DNA of 64,000 nucleotides from Methanomassiliicoccales archaeon RumEn M2. GTDB lineage: Archaea; Thermoplasmatota; Thermoplasmata; Methanomassiliicoccales; Methanomethylophilaceae. The stretch covers positions 1-64,000 of the forward strand of contig LJKL01000015.1 of the NCBI GenBank assembly GCA_001421175.1. The letters run 5' to 3'. A model generated the notes under the pieces. The model had not been told where the DNA came from. It did not search any database and saw only the letters and a program-made list of their open reading frames with translations. Position numbers and translations under genes: made by a program. This document shows, piece by piece, positions 21,033 to 29,933 of the stretch; position 1 is the stretch's first letter, and each line of letters starts with the position of its first letter.

Positions 21033-22340
21033 ATGTCAGCAGTTTACAGGGATTCGGGCAGTATATCAACCGAGGACAAACAGGTCACGATAAGGGGATG
21101 GGTGCAGGAGATCAGGAATCTTGGCGGTATATCCTTCGTCATCATAAGGGACAGATTCGGAACCGTACAGGTGACCCTGCCGAAGAAGAAGACGGACCCT
21201 GCTGTATTCGAGGGGCTGACCTCCGTTTCCAGAGAGAGCGTCGTCTCCGTGACGGGAGATGTGAAGGAAAGCAACCAGACAGAGCTGGGTCTTGAGCTGA
21301 TACCGACCTCCTTCGAAACGCTCTCCCCTGCTGCGGTACCTCTCCCCATGGGAGTCATCGACAAAGTCAACGTAGAGATGGATACACGTCTCAACAACAG
21401 ATTCATGGACTTGCGAAAGCCCGAGATAAGAGCCATATTCGAGCTCAAGAGCATACTCTTCGATCTGATCGAGGAGGCGATGAGGGACCTGGATTTCACG
21501 TGGGTCACAACCCCGAAAATAGTGGGGTCCGGCGCAGAAGGCGGTGCCACTCTTTTCGAGGTGGACTATTTCGGAAGGCCCGCATACCTGGCTCAGAGCC
21601 CCCAGCTCTACAAGCAGATGCTCATGTCCACAGGCCTGGACCGGGTCTTCGAGCTCGGTCCCGCTTTCAGGGCAGAGCATTCCAACACCAACCGCCATGT
21701 GACGGAGTTCCAGTCCTTCGACGGAGAGATGGCATGGATAGGATCCCAGGATGATGTCATGACCGCCATTGAGAGGGTGATGGATTATCTTTTCAGAGGA
21801 ATGGCAAGAAGAGGCGGTCACCTTTTAGATGTCCTGGACAAGAAGATAAAAGTGCCAGAGAGGCCATATCCTGTGCTCACATACGAAGAGTGCCTCCGCA
21901 TGGTAAGGGAGAAGGGGCTGCACCTCAAGGACGGAGAGGATCTCGGAACCGAGGGGGAGAGGATCATCGGAGATATAATGGCCGAGAGGGGCCGTGAGAT
22001 GTACTGGATAGTCGAGTATCCGGAGGATGCGAAGCCTTTCTATATCATGGAGAAGGAGGGAACGCCGTACTCTTTCTCATTCGATCTCGACTACAAGGGG
22101 CAGGAGATCTCCTCAGGCGGACAGAGGGAGCACAGGTACGATGCTCTCACGGAGCGCATGAGGAAGAAGGGGTTGGAACCCGGGGATTTCGGATCCTACC
22201 TCGATGCCTTCAAGTACGGGATGCCTCCCCACGGAGGTTGGGGGATAGGTGTGGACAGGCTCCTCACGAAGATGCTGGATCTTCCTAACGTCAGAGAGAG
22301 CATACTGTTCCCCCGGGATGTATCCAGATTATCACCGTGA
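21033..22340 (+). CDS. aspS: Aspartyl-tRNA synthetase
   Basis: Class II synthetase of 435 residues that charges tRNA-Asp (or Asp and Asn if non-discriminating). The N-terminal OB fold (TIRGWVQEIRNLGGISF) binds the anticodon. The catalytic core shows FTWVTTPKIVGSGAEGG (motif 1 region), GPAFRAEHSNTNRH with the motif 2 Arg, and GWGIGVDRL motif 3 near the C-terminus. ATG 21033 is chosen over TTG 21018 because of the promoter spacing. No amidotransferase gene lies in the window to settle discrimination. Confidence 0.95.
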   Translation: MSAVYRDSGSISTEDKQVTIRGWVQEIRNLGGISFVIIRDRFGTVQVTLPKKKTDPAVFEGLTSVSRESVVSVTGDVKESNQTELGLELIPTSFETLSPAAVPLPMGVIDKVNVEMDTRLNNRFMDLRKPEIRAIFELKSILFDLIEEAMRDLDFTWVTTPKIVGSGAEGGATLFEVDYFGRPAYLAQSPQLYKQMLMSTGLDRVFELGPAFRAEHSNTNRHVTEFQSFDGEMAWIGSQDDVMTAIERVMDYLFRGMARRGGHLLDVLDKKIKVPERPYPVLTYEECLRMVREKGLHLKDGEDLGTEGERIIGDIMAERGREMYWIVEYPEDAKPFYIMEKEGTPYSFSFDLDYKGQEISSGGQREHRYDALTERMRKKGLEPGDFGSYLDAFKYGMPPHGGWGIGVDRLLTKMLDLPNVRESILFPRDVSRLSP

Positions 22341-22374
22341 TTCGGCAATTTTCGGGGACCTCTCCCTTAACCCA

Positions 22375-22383
22375 TTTATATAT
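22375..22383 (+). promoter_or_regulatory. TATA box of hjc
   Basis: TTTATATAT at 22375-22383 ends 27 bases before the ATG at 22411, the spacing of a leaderless archaeal promoter. Confidence 0.5.
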
Positions 22384-22410
22384 GCGATAAGGAATCGAAT
22401 ACCGATAGCA

Positions 22411-22929
22411 ATGGCCGCACCCGGTGATGTCTACGAGAGGGAGCTGAAGTATCTGCTCTCCGGGGACGAGAAGACCATAAATAAGATGGTCAAGACCTGC
22501 AGCGACGGCGAGAGAAGGGCTTATATGTCTGTCATGGAGGAGCCCTTTGTCGTCGTAAGGGCCGCAGGATCCCTGGGAATGGACCTTGTGGCACTGAGGT
22601 GGGACTTCTCCTTCCCAATAGAGGTGAAGAGCACTGCCGACGGGATACTCCATTTCAGCAGGAACACCCGACTCACAGAGCAGGCCGAGAAGATGAAATG
22701 TGAATGTGCCAGATCTCATATTCTTCCTTTATACGCCTTCAGACTCAAAGGAGTGAGAGGAGACCCCTGGAGAATCTTCACCATCCCGATGGAGGAGGAA
22801 CTAAAAGGGAATATGGGGCTCCTTCAAAGAAGAGTGCCGGGCATGAGGATCAGTCCCAACGGGAACTACATCCTGAAATGGGATGAGGGCATGAAGCTCA
22901 GTGATTTCCTCGATTATCTGATAGAGTGA
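22411..22929 (+). CDS. hjc: Hjc-like Holliday junction resolvase
   Basis: Nuclease of 172 residues with the archaeal Hjc arrangement: an early Glu in YERELKYLL (about 9), VRAAGSLGMDLVAL (about 50-63, catalytic Asp) and FPIEVKS (about 70, the E-x-K pair). Hjc homodimers cut four-way junctions during recombination. The protein is longer than typical Hjc (about 120-140) because of an N-terminal helix-rich insertion between the first Glu and the core. ATG 22411 is favoured over upstream in-frame starts inside aspS because of its own TATA box. Confidence 0.82.
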   Translation: MAAPGDVYERELKYLLSGDEKTINKMVKTCSDGERRAYMSVMEEPFVVVRAAGSLGMDLVALRWDFSFPIEVKSTADGILHFSRNTRLTEQAEKMKCECARSHILPLYAFRLKGVRGDPWRIFTIPMEEELKGNMGLLQRRVPGMRISPNGNYILKWDEGMKLSDFLDYLIE

Positions 22930-23015
22930 GGACGCCGTCAGCACTCATAGGGCTCATCACCAGTCAGAGCAAAGAATCTCTTCATCCGGCGCCTCGGCGT
23001 TCAATAGCCTGAGGC

Positions 23016-23918
23016 CTATTTTATCTCTGTCATCCTCTTTACCGGTCCGTAGGCCCTCTCGGATATGTCACTGGGAAGGGACACCTCGGGGGACATCGTC
23101 TCAAGGCACCTTACTATCGATTTGAGGGTGGTCATCTTCATGACCCCGCAAAGTGCCACATCAGGGAAATAGAAGGTCTTGTCGGGACATTCCTTCATCA
23201 TCCTGTGCTTCATCCCGATCTCCGTCGCCACGATGAACTCCTTCTTATCGGAATCCCTGGCGGACTTTATCATGGTCTCCGTTGAGCCGATGATGTCCGC
23301 CTTCTCTATGACGGGAGCACGGCACTCCGGGTGCACCAGCACCATGGCGTCCGGGTGCTCCCGCTTCAGGTCGTCGATCATATCAGGGGTTATCGACTGA
23401 TGTATGGGGCAGAATCCTTTCCACAGTATCATGTTCTTAGAAGGCGTCCTGGACCCGGCATAGTCTCCCAGGTTGGAGTCCGGCACGAATATTATGTCGC
23501 GTTCCTCCATCGAGGATACCACATCCAATACGTTGGATGAGGTGCAGCAGATATCCATCTCCGCCTTGGAAGCGGCGGTGCTGTTAACGTAGCCTACGAC
23601 TGCGGCACCCGGATTCCTCCTGCGCATCTCCTTTATATCCTCAGGTCCGCACATGCCCGCCATCGCGCAATGTGCATCAGGCTCCGGAGAGATGACAATC
23701 TTCGAAGGATTCAGGATCTTAGCGGTCTCTGCCATGAATGTCACGCCGCAGAAGATTATCACATCCGCATCGGTCTTGGCCGCTTCGAGAGAAAGCCCCA
23801 AGGAATCTCCCACCAGGTCTGCGATGTCCTGGACTTCAGGCAGCGTGTAATTGTGGGCCAGAATGATAGCGTTCCTCTCTTTCTTAAGAGAGGATATCCT
23901 TTCCCTCAAATTCTCCAT
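23016..23918 (-). CDS. nadA: Quinolinate synthase A
   Basis: NadA of 300 residues, the [4Fe-4S] enzyme that condenses iminoaspartate with dihydroxyacetone phosphate to quinolinate for NAD synthesis. It shows ILAHNYTLPEVQDIADLVGDS at the N-terminus, the cluster-binding cysteines in IIFCGVTFMAE, AGMCGPEDI and DVALCGVMKM, and VHPECRAPV. The minus-strand TATA-like TTTAAGTA near 23940 lies about 22 bases before the ATG. NadB and NadC are not in the window. It is convergent with hjc. Confidence 0.95.
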   Translation of the reverse strand: MENLRERISSLKKERNAIILAHNYTLPEVQDIADLVGDSLGLSLEAAKTDADVIIFCGVTFMAETAKILNPSKIVISPEPDAHCAMAGMCGPEDIKEMRRRNPGAAVVGYVNSTAASKAEMDICCTSSNVLDVVSSMEERDIIFVPDSNLGDYAGSRTPSKNMILWKGFCPIHQSITPDMIDDLKREHPDAMVLVHPECRAPVIEKADIIGSTETMIKSARDSDKKEFIVATEIGMKHRMMKECPDKTFYFPDVALCGVMKMTTLKSIVRCLETMSPEVSLPSDISERAYGPVKRMTEIK

Positions 23919-24000
23919 GGCACAGCCTTAAGGACAGGTTACTTAAATTCGTTTGCGAAAGAATAACTGTTAATTATATCCGTATCTGATGTTCGGGGTC

Positions 24001-24387
24001 ATGAAAGAAAGAGAACGAAAAGCTGCCGACCTGTTCAAATGCACCGTCAGAGAGCGTGCTATGTTCGAAGCGGGCATCAAGATGGGAACGATATACCATC
24101 AATTCGTCGGCATGCCTGTCGACCAGACCAGCGTGGACATCCTGGAGAGGTCGATAGAGAAGAGCGTAGTGGTGCAGCCCTATGTCGAGGATGTGAAGGT
24201 GCACATAGACGGCTCGCATTTCAGGTCAAAAACTGACGAATACAGTTACGTATCCCTTACAGGGAACATGCTGGATGTAAGACTTGTGATAAGGATAGAT
24301 AACATAAGGGTGGTCGCTGAGATGAGGTACGACAAGGATCTGAGATACCCTCTGATGTACATATCCGACGTCCAGAATCTGAATTGA
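24001..24387 (+). CDS. mptD: Archaeal dihydroneopterin aldolase
   Basis: Protein of 128 residues matching archaeal MptD, which cleaves 7,8-dihydroneopterin to 6-hydroxymethyl-dihydropterin and glycolaldehyde on the way to tetrahydromethanopterin or folate-like cofactors. Family-like stretches include FEAGIKMGTIYHQFVGMP near the N-terminus and RYPLMYISDV near the C-terminus. A TATA element at 23971-23978 makes the ATG at 24001 the better start than 23989, which would lie too close to it. It is monocistronic as far as seen; nadA is divergent. Confidence 0.82.
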   Translation: MKERERKAADLFKCTVRERAMFEAGIKMGTIYHQFVGMPVDQTSVDILERSIEKSVVVQPYVEDVKVHIDGSHFRSKTDEYSYVSLTGNMLDVRLVIRIDNIRVVAEMRYDKDLRYPLMYISDVQNLN

Positions 24388-24602
24388 GTCTGCATTCCCC
24401 GGACATGCGAATATCCTTGGGATAGTCATCCTTCATTCGTTCTCCGACAGCAAAGGGGGTGCGCAACGGCAAGAGACTCCTCAGGGGATGTTTCGAACAA
24501 GCATGTGTGATATGTGTACATAAACACCGTTTATCAGATATTTTTAGACATGAGCAGGTAAAACCCGACATTTTAAATAAGATGCTTTCTTTGGAAAAAA
24601 CA
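24388..24602. other. Noncoding stretch before the betaine-transporter leader
   Basis: No supportable gene here. The part from 24535 on is AT-rich and carries the TATA box TTTTAAATAA (24571-24580), which should start transcription near 24603. A second AT box (ATATTTTTAG near 24538-24547) could be another promoter. Confidence 0.5.
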
Positions 24603-24854
24603 CCTTGACTGAGAAGAGAGCGCGAAAATGCGCTACCTTTCAGGTCCTGAGCTCGGAGTATTCGTGCCGATCAGAGAAAGCGAAAACAGTTCGCTTCAAA
24701 GGTTCATCCGCTATGCCACGGGATCTTCAGCGGTCCGCGGGCCTTCGGGTCCGCGGATCGGTCCCGCGACTTCATGTTGCTTGGATTCCAGTGCCTCAGC
24801 GGATGCGCTGAAGCACAGATGCTCCGATCAGATCAGAATCGGAGATGACACACG
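24603..24854 (+). ncRNA. Highly folded leader RNA / candidate riboswitch before the betaine ABC operon
   Basis: About 250 bases hold a row of stems: CTGA/TCAG with AGCGC/GCGCT (24609-24643); CTGA-TCGG/CCGA-TCAG (24647-24674); AAGCGAA/TTCGCTT (24678-24696); CGGGA/TCCCG (24719-24766) enclosing a 12-bp stem capped by UUCG (24732-24759); GTGC-TCAGCG/CGCTGA-GCAC (24791-24816); and CTCCGAT/ATCGGAG (24822-24844). The last stem hides the GGAG ribosome site (24841-24844) of the ATG at 24855, so folding could switch translation. I do not recognise it as any known riboswitch class. It could instead be an independent small RNA. Confidence 0.6.
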
Positions 24855-26250
24855 ATGTCTTCAGGCACAACGAAGAAAAGACCGATAAAGGCCGTGGACA
24901 ACATGTTCCACGACCAATCTAACGGCTGGAATGGGACGGATAAAGGCCCGTATAACGGGCTCCGTGAAGAGCTTTGTAGAAGAACACCGGCCCCGCACGA
25001 AGGTCAAACGCTCTGCAGAGGATATCTTCGCAGGGATCGAGAGCCCTCGGGATGAGGAGGGCAACGAGATAATGATACAGGTGAGGAACCTTTCCAAGAT
25101 CTTCGGGAGACACCCTGAAGAAGCGCTGGCACTTCTCGAAGAGGGGAAGACAAAAGAGGAGGTGCAGAACATGACCTCAAACAACGTGGGCCTGTATGAC
25201 GTCTCCTTCGACGTAAGGAAGGGCGAGATATTCGTCCTGATGGGTCTTTCAGGGTCAGGGAAGTCCACTCTGGAACGTTGCATGAACAGACTCATAGAGC
25301 CTACCTCCGGGCAGGTGCTCATCGACGGGCTTGACTTCACATCCCTGAACGAAGAGGACCTGCGCATCGCGAGACGGGAGAAGATGTCCATGGTCTTCCA
25401 GAACTTCGGACTTCTCCCCCATCGCGACGTGAAGAACAACGTGGCCTACGGCCTTGAGATGCAAGGGGTTCCTGAATCCAAGCGCCTGGAGAAGGCCGCG
25501 GCCACCATAGAGCTCGTCGGTCTCGCAGGGTACGAGAACAGCATGCCTTCGGACCTCAGCGGGGGGATGAAGCAGAGGGTCGGCCTGGCAAGAGCCTTGG
25601 CAACCAATCCAGACATCCTCTTCATGGATGAGGCCTTCAGTGCCCTGGATCCACTGATAAGGAACGACATGCAGGACGAGCTTATCAAGATCCAATCCGA
25701 ACTCGACAAGACCGTGATCTTCGTTACACACGATCTAAATGAGGCACTGAAGCTGGGAGACCGCATAGCCCTGATGAAGGACGGGCGGATCGTACAGGTG
25801 GGTACGGCAGAGGACATCCTGCAGGACCCCGCGGACGAGTACGTAGGCCGTTTCGTCAGAGAAGTCGATCGCACGAAGATACTGACTGCCAGCCTCTTCA
25901 TGAGGAAACCCAAGAGTGTCCTGTATGTGACCCAGGGCCCCAGGACCGCACTGAGGATAATGGACGATTACGACCGCAACGATATGCTGGTCATCGACAG
26001 AAGGAACCACCTTGTCGGGATGGTGGAATCGGACGATATACTGAAAGCGGTGCAGTCCGGGGACAAGGACCTTTCGAAGATAGTGATGGACATTCCCTCT
26101 GTCGGCCCCGATACACCTATGAGCGAGGTGATACAGATCATGGTCACCACCGATTTCCCCATACCTGTGATCGACGGCGACGGCGTCCTCTTGGGTATGG
26201 TGAGCCCTTCGGTGGCGGCCGAGACGCTTAACATTGGAGGTGGAGAATAA
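24855..26250 (+). CDS. proV: Glycine betaine/proline ABC transporter ATPase (probable frameshift near the start)
   Basis: OpuA/ProV-type ATPase that powers uptake of quaternary ammonium osmolytes. The nucleotide-binding domain starts at MIQVRNLSKIFG (25072) and has Walker A GLSGSGKST, signature LSGGMKQRVGLARAL and Walker B ILFMDEAFSALDP, followed by two CBS domains (about the last 140 residues) that sense ionic strength in relatives. An unbroken frame begins at 24931. A start at 24855 fits the GGAG site better and, with one A added near 24938, gives MSSGTTKKRPIKAVDNMF ... joined to KARITGSVKSF. ATG 25072 is the most conservative start. Its TAA overlaps the next ATG by one base. Confidence 0.85.
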
Positions 26251-27074
26251 TGGCGTCTCCGATAGGATCCTTCGCGGAAGAGCTGGTGGATTTCATAGAT
26301 TACTACTTCGGCTGGCTGCTGACTCTGTTCAGTGACATACTCGATCAGATCCTGGACCTCGTTGGAAGCGCCCTGACCTACCTGGACCCAATCGTGTTCA
26401 TACCCATCCTGATGATCGTGTCCCTGCTGATCACAAAGCGCCTGGTCATGTCGCTTATGATCGGCGCGGCCTTCTACACCATCTATTGGATGGGATACTG
26501 GAACAGCGCCATGGCCACACTGAACATGGTGCTGGTAGCCACCTTGGTGGCTGTGGTACTGGCTGTCCCTCTTGGGATCTGGGCCGCTGACAGCGAGAAA
26601 GCGAATCCCGTGATCAAGGCACTCATGGACTTCATGCAGACGATGCCTGCCTTCGTCTATCTGATACCTGCTGTCATATTCTTCGGATTGGGGGAGGTCC
26701 CGGGAGTCGTCGCCACAGTCATATTCGCCATGCCGCCCGTGGTGAGGCTTACGAACCTGGGCATCAGGCAGGTTCCACCGGAGATGAACGAAGTGGCGGA
26801 CGCCTTCGGATCGACCGGCTGGCAGAAGCTTACCAAAGTGCAGATGCCCATCGCGATGCCTTCCATAATGGCCGGCATCAACCAGTGCATCATGCTGTCA
26901 CTCTCTATGGTGGTCATAGCTGCCATGATAGGCGGAGAGGGTTTGGGCGGAGATATAGTGGAAGCCCTAAGCGAGATCGATGTAGCTGTCGGATTCGAAG
27001 CAGGTCTGGCCGTCGTATTGATCGCCATGACATTGGACAGGCTTACTCAGTCGTTCAAGGAGAGCAGAACGTGA
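26250..27074 (+). CDS. proW: Glycine betaine/proline ABC transporter permease
   Basis: ProW/OpuAB-type permease of 274 residues with about six membrane segments (for example IVFIPILMIVSLLI and VLVATLVAVVLAVPLGIWA). The cytoplasmic EAA-like loop reads EVADAFGSTGWQKLTKVQMP (about 180-200), the docking site for the ATPase. ATG overlaps the proV stop (TAATG), so translation is coupled. A GGAGGTGGAG ribosome site precedes it. The binding protein gene starts 25 bases downstream. Confidence 0.92.
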   Translation: MASPIGSFAEELVDFIDYYFGWLLTLFSDILDQILDLVGSALTYLDPIVFIPILMIVSLLITKRLVMSLMIGAAFYTIYWMGYWNSAMATLNMVLVATLVAVVLAVPLGIWAADSEKANPVIKALMDFMQTMPAFVYLIPAVIFFGLGEVPGVVATVIFAMPPVVRLTNLGIRQVPPEMNEVADAFGSTGWQKLTKVQMPIAMPSIMAGINQCIMLSLSMVVIAAMIGGEGLGGDIVEALSEIDVAVGFEAGLAVVLIAMTLDRLTQSFKESRT

Positions 27075-27099
27075 GCTTCAGGCTCACGGGAGAAAGGAA

Positions 27100-27998
27100 A
27101 TGGATGGAAAATATCTAAAAATAGGAGTCCTGGCAATATTAGTTATATTGCTGGGAACCGGGGTCTACATGTACGCAGGTGGCTCCGAAGCTGAAAAGAT
27201 AGAGAAGACGGGTGTGGTCCTGGAGGGCGGAGCTAAACTCGGGCTTGTGGTGCCCCAGTATACCGTGGACGAACTGGGTATCTCTAGCATATCCGATCTG
27301 GAGGATCATGCTGGCGTTTTCGATGGCAAGATAACAGGTATCGACGCCGGTGCAGGTATTATGAAGATGGCGAATAAAGCCATAGAACATTATGATCTGG
27401 ACTCCTTCAAGCTTATGGCATCTTCGGAAACGGGGATGCTCAGCGCACTTGATGCCGCACTTGATAAACATGAACACATCGTGGTGACCCTTTGGGACCC
27501 CCATTGGGCGACCGGGGCTTACAACATTGTCTACTTGAAAGACCCGAATTTCTCCTTTGGAAAGGCCGAGTCCATAGAATCCTGGGCCAGGCCCGGGCTC
27601 AAGGCAGAGGATGCGGTTCTTGCCAGCTTAATGGAAAGATACACCTACGAAGTAAGCGAGTTCAACGGACTTCTGGCGCACATAAAAACAGTGCAGATAA
27701 AGGGGCAGCCACAAGGGAGTGGCTTGACTCCAACACCGAGACCTATGACATGTGGATCGGAGACGCGACACATCAGGAGAACCGCGGCGAGATCGAGATA
27801 GGCCTTGTCAACTGGGCATGCGCCGTAGGCTCGTCCAATGTTCTGAAGCATCTTCTCGAGGATTTGGGATACACAGTGAAGCTCACACCCGTCACTGCAG
27901 GCGCTATGTACACAGGCCTTGCCAACGGGGACATAGACCTCATAACTACGGCATGGGTGCCGCTGACGCACAAGCAATACATGGAAAAGTATGCCTGA
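27100..27998 (+). CDS. proX: Glycine betaine-type substrate-binding protein, circularly permuted (one frameshift)
   Basis: Membrane-tethered binding protein, about 299 residues: one N-terminal hydrophobic segment (LKIGVLAILVILLGTGVYMY) with no lipobox Cys, then the binding fold. The half beginning KLGLVVPQY and GIDAGAGIM comes first and the half beginning EIGLVNWACAVGSS, ending THKQYMEKYA, comes last, the reverse of ProX; permuted OpuAC proteins are known. Trp and Tyr residues (VTLWDPHWA, LVNWA, TTAWVPLTH) could form the aromatic cage for a quaternary amine. The frame changes at the G4 run 27702-27705: adding a G joins VQIKG to AATREWLDSNTETYD. Betaine is the likely ligand; proline betaine, choline or other methylamines are alternatives. 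Confidence 0.82.
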
Positions 27999-28116
27999 GA
28001 AGATACCTTAGATCAACAATATCAAACCATTTAACAACCATTTTTATCGTTTGTCACAGCCGCCGTGAATGAAACGGGGATCTGCAAAATAGCATCAGAG
28101 CACTGAGACCTGATAA

Positions 28117-28214
28117 ATATCTGCGAGTATATGCAGTATTCCCGGTCGAACATACGGCCTTTCGGGGCTGGGTTCGTCTTGATAGGACATTAATTAATAT
28201 CTGCATCACTATGC
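28117..28214 (+). repeat. Direct repeat pair before the THEP1 gene
   Basis: ATATCTGC-N5-TATGC occurs at 28117-28134 and again at 28197-28214, exactly 80 bases apart, inside the 240-base noncoding gap between proX and the NTPase gene. Each copy lies in an AT-rich, promoter-like setting. It may be a pair of regulator sites; nothing else supportable is in this gap. Confidence 0.35.
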
Positions 28215-28239
28215 GGGATAAGACACGAGGGCTGTTTTG

Positions 28240-28788
28240 ATGGTCAGTGAGCTGAAGATAGGGATAACGGGACTTCCGGGTTCAGGGAAGACAGTGACAT
28301 TGGTCAGTGTCATAGAGAAACTCAGGGAGGGCGGGTACACTATCGGCGGTATGATCAACGAGCCTGTCATGGATAACAGGCACCGTGTCGGCTTTACCGT
28401 ACGTGACATAATGACGGGAGAATGTGCGGTTTTCGCCCATAACGACATTGGCGGCCGGGTTTCCGTCGGTAAAATGGGCATTGACATATCAATATTGGAG
28501 GATGTGGGCGTCAGGGCCATAAAGAATGCCTGTGCCGAATGCGACATCATAGTCATAGATGAGGTGGGGAAGATGGAAGTCGAGAGCCCCGCATTCGTTG
28601 ATGCCGTGAAAGAGGCATTGGACATGGGCAAACCGATGATCCTCACTTTGCATAAGAAATCCAGGAATCCTCTGCTCCAGGACATAAGGCGCAGGGACGA
28701 TGTGAGGATACTCGAGGTCACGCCGACCAACCGCAGCTTGCTACCTTTCAAAATAGTGAGCCTCATGAGCGGGGAAAATCGCAGATGA
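28240..28788 (+). CDS. THEP1-type nucleoside triphosphatase
   Basis: P-loop NTPase of 182 residues of the THEP1/NTPCR family: Walker A GLPGSGKT (about 10-17) and IIVIDEVGKMEVESPAF (about 107-122), the family's Walker B and signature. Members hydrolyse several NTPs to NDPs in vitro; the physiological role is unclear. ATG 28240 is preferred over the overlapping TTG at 28237. The stop overlaps the ATG of trm1 (ATGA), suggesting a link with tRNA modification or just operon packing. Confidence 0.88.
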   Translation: MVSELKIGITGLPGSGKTVTLVSVIEKLREGGYTIGGMINEPVMDNRHRVGFTVRDIMTGECAVFAHNDIGGRVSVGKMGIDISILEDVGVRAIKNACAECDIIVIDEVGKMEVESPAFVDAVKEALDMGKPMILTLHKKSRNPLLQDIRRRDDVRILEVTPTNRSLLPFKIVSLMSGENRR

Positions 28789-29888
28789 ATGGCGTGAGGA
28801 TAAAAGAAGGCGGAACAGAATTCATGGTGCCGGAAGAGCACTCCGTCAAAGGGCCCGGCAAGATACGAGGATCTGTTTTCTTCAATTCACAGATGGCGTT
28901 CAACAGGGACGTCAACATAATGCTTCTCAAAGCCTTGGGGAGAAAGAACATGAGCGTGGCCGACGCCATGAGCGCCACCGGCGCCAGGGCGGTCAGGATC
29001 GCTAATGAGGTTCCCGATACCTTCGTCACCGCCAACGACATAAATGCCGATGCGGTGGAATACATAAAACAGAACATAGAACTGAACAGCCTCGAGAACT
29101 GCGTCCCGTCGAACAGGCCTCTGGGCTCCCTTCTCGCGGAAGAGTCCTTCGACTATGTGGACCTGGATCCCTTCGGTTCCCCGGTGCCGTTCCTGCATGC
29201 CGCCATATCCGGATGCAGGAGGAAGGGGATCCTTGCCGTGACCGCCACGGATGCCGCCCCCCTTTCCGGGGCTCACAGGGCCAAGTGCGAGAGGAGATAT
29301 TCCGCCAGGCCCCTGAGGGGGCCGATGTGCCACGAGGCGGGGCTTAGGATACTGATGGGGCACATATGCAGGGAGCTTGCTCGGCTTGACAGGGGGATGG
29401 TGCCCCTGCTGTCATTCAGCGCGGACCATTACTTCAGAACTTACATTCTAGTGGAGAACGGGGCGGCCGCTGCCGACAGATCTCTGTCTCAAATGGGATA
29501 TATCTCCTATGATCAGACCACCATGGAGAGGGGATTCGCATCTGAACCGGATAAAGACCACAAGTACGGGCCCCTGTGGGGCGGGAAGCTGTTCGACAGA
29601 GAACTGCTGTCCCGCATGAGCCCGGAAGGTATGAGCGACCCGAGAAGATGCGCTTCCATGCTGGAGATGTGGAGGCAGGAGATCGACTCCGTGCCCCTGG
29701 TATATTCAGTTGACGAAATATCCTCTTTCACCAAGAGGCCGACACCTAAATTCGAGGATCTCATTGAGTCCCTTCGAAGAAGGGGGGATGCCTCGAGAAC
29801 TCATTTGGGGCCGGTGCTCTTCAAGACGTCTCTTCCTTTGGAAGAGATAGTCTCGGCATATGATGAGGCGTATTCCGCAGGACATTGA
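28785..29888 (+). CDS. trm1: tRNA (guanine26-N2)-dimethyltransferase
   Basis: Archaeal Trm1 of 367 residues that methylates G26 of tRNA with S-adenosylmethionine. SAM-binding motif I reads VADAMSATGARAVRIA (about 59-74), motif II TANDINADAV, and the catalytic motif IV is DLDPFGSPVPF (about 125). The C-terminal domain carries KYGPLWGGKL. It overlaps the NTPase gene by four bases and is 45 bases from purA. Confidence 0.94.
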   Translation: MNGVRIKEGGTEFMVPEEHSVKGPGKIRGSVFFNSQMAFNRDVNIMLLKALGRKNMSVADAMSATGARAVRIANEVPDTFVTANDINADAVEYIKQNIELNSLENCVPSNRPLGSLLAEESFDYVDLDPFGSPVPFLHAAISGCRRKGILAVTATDAAPLSGAHRAKCERRYSARPLRGPMCHEAGLRILMGHICRELARLDRGMVPLLSFSADHYFRTYILVENGAAAADRSLSQMGYISYDQTTMERGFASEPDKDHKYGPLWGGKLFDRELLSRMSPEGMSDPRRCASMLEMWRQEIDSVPLVYSVDEISSFTKRPTPKFEDLIESLRRRGDASRTHLGPVLFKTSLPLEEIVSAYDEAYSAGH

Positions 29889-29903
29889 GTGAAGCCGATA
29901 AAT

Positions 29904-29927
29904 AGGGACAGCTTATTGTGTGTCCCT
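29904..29927 (+). promoter_or_regulatory. Inverted repeat over the predicted purA transcription start
   Basis: AGGGACA (29904-29910) and TGTCCCT (29921-29927) form a perfect 7-bp inverted repeat with a 10-base spacer. GATAAATA just upstream (about 29897-29904) is a possible TATA element. The repeat ends seven bases before the purA ATG, so it could be an operator or a small leader hairpin. Confidence 0.4.
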
Positions 29928-29933
29928 GATACA

